DNA of 32,654 nt, taken from contig SVKC01000021.1 of the NCBI GenBank assembly GCA_015068655.1, positions 1-32,654 of the forward strand, written 5' to 3'. The stretch is from Oscillospiraceae bacterium (GTDB taxonomy: Bacteria; Bacillota; Clostridia; Monoglobales; Monoglobaceae). How positions within the stretch are numbered: position 1 is the stretch's first letter; the number at the start of each line of letters is the position of its first letter. This document shows, piece after piece, positions 25,844 to 32,654 of the stretch. The position numbers and the translations under genes are program-made. The notes under the pieces were generated by a model. It saw nothing but the letters and a program-made list of their open reading frames with translations, made no database searches and had not been told where the DNA came from.

Positions 25844-27743
25844 TGTTCTCGCCGGAAGGTATGAAATACTTGAAGAAATCGGTAGCGGAGGTATGGCGGT
25901 TGTATACAAGGCAAGATGCCAACTGCTCAACAGATATGTGGCAGTGAAGGTTTTGCGTCCTGACCTCCAGAATGATGCGGAGTTCGTTCGCAGATTCAAT
26001 GTGGAAGCACAGGCGGCGGCAAGCCTCACTCACCCGAATATTGTATCTATTTTTGATGTGGGTGTTGAAAATGGACTCCATTATATCGTAATGGAATATG
26101 TTGAGGGTGAAACCCTGAAAAAGTATATTGAGAAGAAAGGTGTTCTTCCCTGGCGTGAGGCTGTGGATTATGTAATTCAGATTGCAAGAGGTCTTGACCA
26201 GGCACACAAGAATTCCATTGTACATCGTGATATAAAGCCTCACAATATTATTATGACCTCTGACGGGGTTATGAAGGTTACGGACTTTGGTATTGCAAGA
26301 GCAAATATGCAGTCAACTGTCACTTGTGAGGATACGGCTATTGGCTCGGTGCATTATATTTCTCCGGAACAGGCAAGAGGCGGTTATACCGATGAAAGGT
26401 CGGATATTTATTCTCTCGGTGTTGTTCTTTATGAAATGCTGACGGGAAAGCTTCCTTTTGACAATGAAAGACCAGTTACGGTTGCAATTATGCATCTCCA
26501 GTCAGAACCGGTGCTCCCAAGAGAGTATAATATCAGTATTCCGCTGACTCTTGAGAATGTTGTGATGAAGGCTATGGCGAAGGATGTAGCATCCAGATAC
26601 AAGAACACATCTGAAATGATTGCCGATCTCACAGCAGTGCTCAACGACCCTGAGAGAACTGTTGTAAGCGAGCAGACAGAAGAACAGCCGGATGCGGACA
26701 GTACCTTGATAATGCCTGCTGTGAAGCTTGACGGTGCGGATGGAAAAACGGAAGAGCTCTCCGGAAAAGAAGCGGGTGAAGAGAAAATCAGGGAGGAAAA
26801 GAATAATATGGCAGAAAGGAAAAATCGTATTTCACAAAATGAAATTGACAAGAAGAAAGAGAAAAAGGTTATTTCTTTCGCAATTGCGAGTGCGGCGGCA
26901 ATAATCATTGTTATTGTTCTTGCGTTTATGTGGGTAAGCGGATTTTTCGGTACTGATTCAAGCAAGATTGTTATACCGAGCCTGGAAGGGATGCTCTATG
27001 AAGAGGCTGTGGAAAAGTATGTCAAAAATGCAGATGAAAGCCTCGGCTACGGTTTTAATATTATAAAGGGTGATAACGTTGTCAGCGACAAGGAAAAAGG
27101 TACAATTGTTTCCCAATCTCCCAAAGCAGGAAGCAAGCAGGAGAAGAAAGATATAATAATGATTACCGTTGAAATCAGCGAAGGCAAAGAAGATATACGT
27201 CTTGAGAATTATACAAAATATCGTGACGAACGTGAAGTAGAGATTGCGTTAAAGAAGCTTGGTCTCAGGGTTGATTTTGTTGAGGAATACAGCGAAGATA
27301 TTCCGAAAGGCTCAATCATCCGACAGGATCCTTCTTCGGGCTCTTATGTGCGCCCGGGGGATGAGGTTGTGCTTTATATAAGCAAGGGACCTGAAAAGAC
27401 TGAGGAAGAAGAGAAGGAAAAGGAAACCGAAAAAACTGACGATACAAAAAAAGAAGAAGAAAAGCAGGAACCTGACAAAACAGAGTCTGAAAAAACACCT
27501 GATGAAAAGACAAATGAAGGTGAAAAGGTGCAAAAAAAGAGTTCAACTCTAACCTTGTACGGTCCAAAAGACAAGGAAAGTGCTGTTGTTCAGGTTAATG
27601 TAAACGGCAGAACTGTATACAGCAAAAAGCTCCTTAAAGGCGAAAGCGATGTTGTAAGGCTTGAAGGCACAACAAATTCGGTTGATGTTGAGATTCTTCA
27701 TGACGGTGTATCTCAGCAGAAGGGAACTGTAAGACTTCACTAA
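25827..27743 (+). CDS. prkC: Transmembrane PASTA Ser/Thr protein kinase (PrkC/Stk)
   Basis: Kinase of 638 aa sensing cell-wall fragments and controlling growth, wall synthesis or germination. The kinase domain (10-275) has GSGGMA (19-24), K41, E60, HRDIKPHN (133-140, catalytic D135) and DFG (153-155); the activation loop carries threonines near 164-170. An acidic and basic linker leads to one membrane helix (349-371). Outside the cell are only two PASTA repeats (about 378-454 and 455-522), versus three in Bacillus PrkC. A Glu/Lys/Thr-rich spacer (523-571) and a compact C-terminal region (572-638) with no recognised family follow. GGAGG ten bases before 25827 decides the start. The preceding gene is its phosphatase. 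Confidence 0.95.
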   Translation: MTLIGNVLAGRYEILEEIGSGGMAVVYKARCQLLNRYVAVKVLRPDLQNDAEFVRRFNVEAQAAASLTHPNIVSIFDVGVENGLHYIVMEYVEGETLKKYIEKKGVLPWREAVDYVIQIARGLDQAHKNSIVHRDIKPHNIIMTSDGVMKVTDFGIARANMQSTVTCEDTAIGSVHYISPEQARGGYTDERSDIYSLGVVLYEMLTGKLPFDNERPVTVAIMHLQSEPVLPREYNISIPLTLENVVMKAMAKDVASRYKNTSEMIADLTAVLNDPERTVVSEQTEEQPDADSTLIMPAVKLDGADGKTEELSGKEAGEEKIREEKNNMAERKNRISQNEIDKKKEKKVISFAIASAAAIIIVIVLAFMWVSGFFGTDSSKIVIPSLEGMLYEEAVEKYVKNADESLGYGFNIIKGDNVVSDKEKGTIVSQSPKAGSKQEKKDIIMITVEISEGKEDIRLENYTKYRDEREVEIALKKLGLRVDFVEEYSEDIPKGSIIRQDPSSGSYVRPGDEVVLYISKGPEKTEEEEKEKETEKTDDTKKEEEKQEPDKTESEKTPDEKTNEGEKVQKKSSTLTLYGPKDKESAVVQVNVNGRTVYSKKLLKGESDVVRLEGTTNSVDVEILHDGVSQQKGTVRLH

Positions 27744-27753
27744 GAGGTGAATA

Positions 27754-28629
27754 ATGGGTATTTTTGAAGGCGTTATTACAAAGGGAATCGGCGGATTTTA
27801 TTATGTGAATACCGAAGAAGGCTTGTTTGAATGCCGTGCGAGAGGAATTTTCAGGAAGCGGGGCTTTGCCCCGCTTGTGGGTGATTGTGTTGTTATTGAA
27901 ACAAGTGACAGTTCTCACGGCGTGATAAACGAAGTAAGAGAGCGGAAAAACTCTCTTATTCGTCCTGCGGTAGCAAATGTTACGCGTATGGCTGTGGTAG
28001 TCGCTGTGTCAAGCCCTGTGCCAAATCCGTATATTCTGGACAAGCTCATCGCATCAGCTGAATTTGCAAAGCTGAAAATTGCCGTGTGCTTCAACAAGTC
28101 CGACCTTGGTGGTTCGGAGGATTTGGTGGAAGCATACAAAAATGCAGGCTTTGAGGTTGTTGTGACAAGTGCGGCTGAAAATATCGGGATTGACGAACTC
28201 AAAAATTTTCTTGCGAACGAAATAACCGTCTTTGCAGGTAATTCAGGTGTGGGTAAATCCAGCTTGATTAATCGCCTGATGGAACGTGATATGTTTGAAA
28301 CGGGGACCGTGAGCGAAAAACTGGAACGTGGAAGACATACAACGAGACATTCCGAGCTTGCACCACTACCCTTTGGAGGATATATTATAGATACGCCCGG
28401 GTTCAGCTCCTTTGATGTGAATACTATTCCTTTGGAGGGACTTTCGGATATGTTCAGAGAGTTCGGAAACGTTGAAGGCGGTTGCCGCTTTCCTGATTGC
28501 AGTCACAGAACCGAACCTGATTGTTGCATTATTAATGCTGTGAGGGACGGAAAAATTGCTGTGAGCAGACACGAAAGTTATGTTCAGCTGTATAACGAAA
28601 TCAAGACAGCAAAAGAAAATATATACTAA
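27754..28629 (+). CDS. rsgA: Ribosome small subunit-dependent GTPase RsgA
   Basis: Circularly permuted GTPase of 291 aa (YloQ/CpgA) that checks late 30S assembly. The N-terminal OB domain covers 1-70. The GTPase motifs occur in permuted order: G4 NKSD (114-117), then G1 GNSGVGKS (162-169), then G3 DTPG (213-216). The zinc site uses C244, C249, H251 and C257 in GGCRFPDCSHRTEPDC. AGAGGTGA precedes the ATG. It lies 10 bases after the kinase; in Bacillus this GTPase is a PrkC substrate, and the gene order is conserved. Confidence 0.96.
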   Translation: MGIFEGVITKGIGGFYYVNTEEGLFECRARGIFRKRGFAPLVGDCVVIETSDSSHGVINEVRERKNSLIRPAVANVTRMAVVVAVSSPVPNPYILDKLIASAEFAKLKIAVCFNKSDLGGSEDLVEAYKNAGFEVVVTSAAENIGIDELKNFLANEITVFAGNSGVGKSSLINRLMERDMFETGTVSEKLERGRHTTRHSELAPLPFGGYIIDTPGFSSFDVNTIPLEGLSDMFREFGNVEGGCRFPDCSHRTEPDCCIINAVRDGKIAVSRHESYVQLYNEIKTAKENIY

Positions 28630-28644
28630 AAGAGGAAACATATT

Positions 28645-29304
28645 ATGAATGAAATAAAAATAGCACCATCTATTCTGGCGGCTAATCCTGCGAAGATGGG
28701 TGATGAACTCAAAAAAATTGAAGATGCCGGTGCAGATTATGTCCATATAGATATTATGGATGCTCATTTTGTGCCGAATCTTGCTTTTTCTCCTGCAATG
28801 GTGAAGGCTTTCAAACCGCTGTGCAAGCTTCCTTTCGATGTGCACCTGATGATTACCGACCCAAAAAAGTACATACCGGTTTTTGCAGAAGCGGGAGCGG
28901 ATATTATAACGGTACATCAGGAGGTTACGGAAGACCTTGGGGAAATGGCTGACTTTATTCATCAATTCGGTGTGAAAGCCGGTATTTCTGTAAAACCCGG
29001 AACACCTGTTGAAGTTCTTGAGGGTTATATTGACACATTTGATTTGGTGCTTATTATGACAGTTGAGCCGGGCTTTGGGGGACAGTCTTATATTGAGGCA
29101 ATGAACGAAAAAATTGCAAAGGCAAGACAGATGATTGAGAAAACGGGAAAAGCTATTGAGCTTGAAATTGACGGAGGAGTTACGCCTGCCAATGTGGCTA
29201 CTCCAGTGTCATATGGTGCAAATGTAGCTGTGGCAGGCTCGGCTGTTTTCAATGCTGCTGATGCGGCGGCGGTTATTTCGGAAATGAGGGCAAATGCAAG
29301 GTGA
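28645..29304 (+). CDS. rpe: Ribulose-phosphate 3-epimerase
   Basis: TIM-barrel enzyme of 219 aa interconverting ribulose 5-phosphate and xylulose 5-phosphate in the pentose phosphate pathway. 'IAPSILAANPAKMGDEL' opens the barrel. 'YVHIDIMDAHFVPNLAFSP' carries the metal-binding His-Asp pair, and 'FDVHLMI', 'MTVEPGFGGQ' and 'LEIDGGV' are the later strand motifs. An alanine replaces the common glycine in MDAHFVPN, which should not matter. It follows rsgA by 15 bases and overlaps the thiN start by four. Confidence 0.97.
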   Translation: MNEIKIAPSILAANPAKMGDELKKIEDAGADYVHIDIMDAHFVPNLAFSPAMVKAFKPLCKLPFDVHLMITDPKKYIPVFAEAGADIITVHQEVTEDLGEMADFIHQFGVKAGISVKPGTPVEVLEGYIDTFDLVLIMTVEPGFGGQSYIEAMNEKIAKARQMIEKTGKAIELEIDGGVTPANVATPVSYGANVAVAGSAVFNAADAAAVISEMRANAR

Positions 29305-29924
29305 AGTGTTATATTTTTTGTTCGTCAAAAATTGAAAACTATGAATATTTGAAAAGCTTTGATTTTGTATCAGGGCTTGTAATTTGTGCAGACGGCGGAT
29401 ATTCTCATGCCAAAAAGCTTGGACTTGTGCCTGATTTGTGGATTGGTGACGGAGATTCTCTGGTTTCTAAAAATGTTGTTGCAAAGGAAATAATGACTTT
29501 TCCTGTACAGAAGGATAATACCGACACCGACCTTGCGGTTATGGAGGCATTGGCACGGGGCTGTGAGGAAATAATAATTCTCGGCGCTCTGGGAGGTCGG
29601 CTTGACCATGAGTTTTCACATTTTTGCTTGCTTAAAAAAATTATGGAGCACGGAGCAAAAGGTTTTTTGATTAACGAAAACAATGAAATAACAATGGAAA
29701 ACAAAAGCTTCACTGTTTTTCCGAATGGAAGGAAATATATCTCGTTCTTTCCGTTTGGGGGAGACGTGAAGAATTTTTCAGTCAAAGGTCTTTGTTATGA
29801 GGCTGAAAATATGAATCTGGTTTGCGGCGAGGTACAGGCGAGCAGCAATTGCTTCGATGGAGAAAAATGTGGTGAGATTTCCTTCGAATCAGGAAACATC
29901 CTCGTTGTCAGGTCGGATGATTAA
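29301..29924 (+). CDS. thiN: Thiamine pyrophosphokinase
   Basis: Enzyme of 207 aa making thiamine diphosphate from thiamine and ATP. Motifs are ADGG (30-33), PDLWIGDGDS (44-53, with the metal-binding aspartates), KDNTDTDLA (71-79) and GALGGRLDH (95-103); these are the standard catalytic-domain set. The start is a GTG overlapping the rpe stop (GTGA), which suggests coupling; AGG immediately upstream lies too close to act as a normal ribosome site. The C-terminal thiamine-binding part is complete. Position after rpe matches yloS/thiN in Bacillus. Confidence 0.93.
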   Translation: MKCYIFCSSKIENYEYLKSFDFVSGLVICADGGYSHAKKLGLVPDLWIGDGDSLVSKNVVAKEIMTFPVQKDNTDTDLAVMEALARGCEEIIILGALGGRLDHEFSHFCLLKKIMEHGAKGFLINENNEITMENKSFTVFPNGRKYISFFPFGGDVKNFSVKGLCYEAENMNLVCGEVQASSNCFDGEKCGEISFESGNILVVRSDD

Positions 29925-29938
29925 TCGGAGGTTTTTGA

Positions 29939-32287
29939 ATGAGAAGAGTACATTGCTTGATTCTTACTATTATATTTGCGGTCGGGATGCTTTCTTCTGT
30001 GGTTGTTATGGCAGAAGAGGTGCAGAAAACCGTAAAGGTCTATGATAATACAAAGTTTTTATCCGTCGGGGAAATAGGTTTGTCGGATGTTTTGTATGAG
30101 GGTGATTTGTCGGGTGCCGCAAACTACATTAATTACAAGGGGCTTGGCGGAATCATTGTGTTGTCGGATGATGTAAAACTGTCCGGTGGTATTACTCTCA
30201 ATGCGGTCAACAATTTGGCTTCATCAATAGTTGTTGACGGAGCGGTAACTATTGACCTGAACGGTTATTTTATTACCCAGTTTGCAGGCAGTGAACAGAA
30301 TGACAATGCTTTGATAATTGTTCCAAAGGGTAGTTCGTTGACTATTGTAGATTCCTCGGCAGACAAAAAGGGTGTTGTGGACGGAGTTCAGTATGCTGTT
30401 TCTGTTCAGGGCGGAAGTCTTGTTGTGGAAAACGGTATATTTTCAGCACAGTCTCAGGCAGGGATAATGGATGAAACAGAACTTCCTTTGTCGGTTACGG
30501 ACGGCGGAAGCCTTCGTATGACTGATGGTGTAATAAGATACAGCGGTACGCTGGATGACGGAAGACTTTATTACGGCACAACGGGAGCACTGTTTGTAGA
30601 TAGTGAAAGCAAGGCTGAAATATTCGGTGGAACGGTTTATGGAAGCGTTGAAGCGGAAAGCAAAGAGAATGTAAAGATTTTCGGCGGAAGCTTTCAGAGT
30701 GATGTTTCTGAGTTTTTGACTGATATATATGGTTTGAGCACAAAAGATGGTCTTTGGGTTGTTGGAGAGAAGCTTCCGGCGGTAGAAGAGGTTACGAACA
30801 ACGGAAGTGCAAAGGCTGATGTTTCGGCTGAGCTTGATGAAGACCGAGAAAGCATAAAAAAATATACTGTTCGTGCAACTTCAAGCGGTGATACAGTAAA
30901 AAAATCCGTCAAGCTCAACATTACAGATATTGTGAAAACGGCGGCATCCCTTCGCAATGTGCCTGATGTGGAAGTTGTTACAGACTTTGCAGCATTGACT
31001 TTTTCGAAGGAGTATATAAACGAGCTGTCGGATGAGGTTAATGGGGTTTGTTTAACTGTTGAAAAGAATTATATGCTTGATGCGAAGCTTCTTTCAAAGG
31101 CTGAAAAGGCAAGGTATGAGATAAGCTTTTCTTTACGCAACGAAAAGGGCGAAGCTGTTGTGTCGGGGCAAAAGGCTTCAGTGAACATTCTCCATTCCGG
31201 TGCACGACCTGATGACAGCATACAGCTTTTTTCCTGGGACGGAGAAATTCTTTCGCATATGAACAGTAATGTCGGTAAAGGAAGGATTCTTTGCGAAGCT
31301 GAAAGCGGTGAAAAAGTGGTAGTTTCGGAAGGTACGATTCTGCTTATTACTTCGCGTATGCTTGATATGCGTGGTGCTTTGTCCATAGTTTTCTATGCTA
31401 CGGTAAGCGGTATTGATATTTTGGATGTGAAAATGCTTTTCTGGGATTCACCTCAGGTAGAGTATACAGAAAAAACAGCACACAGAATAGTTTCATATAG
31501 TGGCAAGGATTCAAATGGTTATAGATTTGTGTATGAAAATATTGCCGCAAAGGATATGGGACAGGATATATATGCAAGATTGGTTGCGACCGATGCAACG
31601 GGGAGGAAAATATATACGGATAATCCTGAATATCCGTACAGCGTAACGGCTTATGCGGAGAATATGAACCGGGATGAAAAGTTGAGACCTTTGCTTGTTC
31701 GGCTTTTGAATTATGGAGCAGCGGCACAGGAGTATTTCGGTTCGGAGTATAGCCCTGTAAATCAGAATGAGTGGATGTCTGATGGCGACCGTGCTATGGA
31801 TTTTACGAAGGTGTATCTGAGCGATGCAAAAGCTTTGGCAGAGGAAAACACAAATGAAAAGTGTATTTCAAGAATTGCGGGCAAAACCCTGATTCTTGAA
31901 GGTGATATTACGCTGAATTATTATGTTTCTTCCGATGAAGAAGTTGATGAAACGGGGGTTTTGTTCTGGACTAAGGAAGCTTTTGCTGATACGGAAAAGC
32001 ATATTATGGGAACACAGTCCTCAGTTGTCAGGGATTACACAGAGAACGGCAAATACAAGGTGTTTTCGTTGAAGAATATCGCGGCAAGTGAAATATTCGA
32101 GCCTGTCTATGCCCGTGTCTATACAAAAAAGAATAATGTTTACAGGTACAGCGATATAGATTTGTACAGCGTGAAGGATTATGCAGCAAATCAAATAGAA
32201 AAGAATGACAATCCAAAATTGGTAAAGCTGCTTAGATGTTTGCTTCTTTACGGTGACGAGGCGGCAAAGTATTTTGGGGAAGACTAG
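29939..32287 (+). CDS. Large secreted protein with beta-helix-like region and duplicated C-terminal domain
   Basis: I do not recognise a named gene. The protein has 782 aa with a signal peptide (about 1-25, cleavage likely after VVVMA) and no later membrane segment, LPXTG or S-layer motif. Residues about 95-260 contain repeated short strands with GG turns (GSSLTIVDSS, GGSLVVENGIF, GGSLRMTDGVI, KAEIFGGTVYG, NVKIFGGSF), suggesting a right-handed beta-helix. The C-terminal part has two related copies (about 479-602 and 648-780), each with LFW, an 'NIAA' segment, YARL or YARV, and a helical end (LLNYGAAAQEYFG and LLLYGDEAAKYFG). That C-terminal type is, as I recall, common in Clostridia surface proteins of unknown function. 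CGGAGG eight bases before the ATG is strong. It lies 14 bases after thiN, so it may share its transcript, and ends convergent with the next gene. Confidence 0.85.
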   Translation: MRRVHCLILTIIFAVGMLSSVVVMAEEVQKTVKVYDNTKFLSVGEIGLSDVLYEGDLSGAANYINYKGLGGIIVLSDDVKLSGGITLNAVNNLASSIVVDGAVTIDLNGYFITQFAGSEQNDNALIIVPKGSSLTIVDSSADKKGVVDGVQYAVSVQGGSLVVENGIFSAQSQAGIMDETELPLSVTDGGSLRMTDGVIRYSGTLDDGRLYYGTTGALFVDSESKAEIFGGTVYGSVEAESKENVKIFGGSFQSDVSEFLTDIYGLSTKDGLWVVGEKLPAVEEVTNNGSAKADVSAELDEDRESIKKYTVRATSSGDTVKKSVKLNITDIVKTAASLRNVPDVEVVTDFAALTFSKEYINELSDEVNGVCLTVEKNYMLDAKLLSKAEKARYEISFSLRNEKGEAVVSGQKASVNILHSGARPDDSIQLFSWDGEILSHMNSNVGKGRILCEAESGEKVVVSEGTILLITSRMLDMRGALSIVFYATVSGIDILDVKMLFWDSPQVEYTEKTAHRIVSYSGKDSNGYRFVYENIAAKDMGQDIYARLVATDATGRKIYTDNPEYPYSVTAYAENMNRDEKLRPLLVRLLNYGAAAQEYFGSEYSPVNQNEWMSDGDRAMDFTKVYLSDAKALAEENTNEKCISRIAGKTLILEGDITLNYYVSSDEEVDETGVLFWTKEAFADTEKHIMGTQSSVVRDYTENGKYKVFSLKNIAASEIFEPVYARVYTKKNNVYRYSDIDLYSVKDYAANQIEKNDNPKLVKLLRCLLLYGDEAAKYFGED

Positions 32288-32654
32288 TCTTTTATGTCAG
32301 AGAGCTTTATTCTTATGCCATACCTGGTGATATGCTCAAGGATATGTGTTTCGGTGAGAATATTGGTTATATGATTGTTTTCGTCAATGACGTTTATGAT
32401 ACAGAAATAATCATAGCTCAAAAGCTTCAACAAAACGGAAGCGGATGCGGTTTCCGATGCACAGAAGGTTTTTGCGGGGAGAAGGGTTCTTTCTTTGAGT
32501 TTTGTGGGATTTTCGAGAATTTCACGAAGTGCTATGTGTGAAAGCAATTTTTGTTCTGTACTCAGATTCTGAAGAAGAAATGCAGAGACAAGGATGAGTG
32601 AAAAATTGAAGCCGCTCTGAAAAAACAAGCAAAAGGCTGTAACGAGAAGTGCGG
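32284..32654 (-). CDS. Partial CDS, possible SpoIVFB-like M50 peptidase C-terminus (5' end outside window)
   Basis: The minus-strand frame is open to the window edge, giving at least 123 residues, of which only the C-terminal part of a longer gene is visible. A hydrophobic stretch comes first (ALLVTAFCLFFQ through SLILVSAFLLQ), ending a membrane region. After a basic linker (REILENPTKLKERTL) a soluble domain contains YFCIINVIDENNHITNILTE and ends THILEHITRYGIRIKLSDI. This layout and the 'TE-x-H/ILE-x-I-x-x-YG' ending resemble the CBS-like tail of SpoIVFB-type site-2 proteases, but the catalytic HExxH part is not in the window. The stop codon shares CTAG with the stop of the convergent secreted protein gene. 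No internal start is claimed. Confidence 0.5.
   Translation of the reverse strand, partial: ALLVTAFCLFFQSGFNFSLILVSAFLLQNLSTEQKLLSHIALREILENPTKLKERTLLPAKTFCASETASASVLLKLLSYDYFCIINVIDENNHITNILTETHILEHITRYGIRIKLSDIKD

Noticed and set aside
27390-27540. Tandem repeat or CRISPR-like pattern in the kinase gene
   Set aside because: The repetitive look comes from a low-complexity Glu/Lys/Thr-rich linker; units are not of regular length and there are no spacers.
32332-32541. 69-aa plus-strand frame after the secreted protein gene
   Set aside because: It is antisense to the partial minus-strand gene, which has membrane and CBS-like features and is open to the window edge.

Overview
The window looks like a chromosomal segment of a spore-forming, Gram-positive Clostridia-type Firmicute, probably of the Ruminococcaceae/Oscillospiraceae kind. 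The reasons are low-to-moderate GC, strong Shine-Dalgarno sites before almost every gene, a cotJ spore-coat operon, a ctsR-mcsA-mcsB-clpC stress operon, a PASTA kinase/PP2C pair, RemA, and a yloA/yloC-type housekeeping cluster. No rRNA, tRNA, CRISPR array or complete mobile element was found.

Left part (1-11.9 kb, mixed strands). A minus-strand cotJA-cotJB operon runs into a cotJC that is cut after about 34 codons by unrelated DNA resembling the end of an IS256-type element. Next come a MATE exporter (+), a doubly deleted AlkD-type DNA glycosylase remnant, a polysaccharide deacetylase (-), and a metA plus CpXC-protein pair (-). A TepA/ClpP-like protease (+) and a cytoplasmic beta-lactamase-fold hydrolase (-) follow. 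The complete ctsR-mcsA-mcsB-clpC operon (-) comes next, with a consensus sigma-A promoter and a perfect CtsR operator, plus a second imperfect CtsR-like box upstream.

Middle (11.9-16.1 kb). A LysR regulator (-) diverges from a CofE-like (F420-0:glutamate ligase domain) gene, with a palindrome overlapping the -35 of the latter. The ribosome-rescue factor gene rqcH (-) follows and diverges from the housekeeping run.

Right part (16.1-32.3 kb, all +). A near-continuous run: yicC/yloC, remA, gmk, rpoZ, priA, def, fmt, zinc metallopeptidase, rsmB, rlmN, PP2C phosphatase, PASTA kinase, rsgA, rpe, thiN, then a 782-aa secreted protein. Most genes overlap or lie within about 30 bp of each other, so they are probably co-transcribed from a promoter at 16038-16066, with a weak hairpin between rpoZ and priA. 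The genes cover nucleotide supply, transcription, replication restart, start-Met formylation and deformylation, rRNA methylation, ribosome assembly, Ser/Thr signalling and small metabolic steps. The order matches the conserved Bacillus yloC-to-thiN cluster except that coaBC is missing between rpoZ and priA, and a zinc metallopeptidase sits between fmt and rsmB. The window ends in a convergent partial gene, tentatively SpoIVFB-like.

Most of the window is ordinary core genome. I did not find a convincing new multi-gene system. The points most worth a second look are the two decayed genes (cotJC, alkD), the LysR/CofE-like pair, the duplicated domain in the secreted protein, and an unusual long hairpin at 7230-7277.
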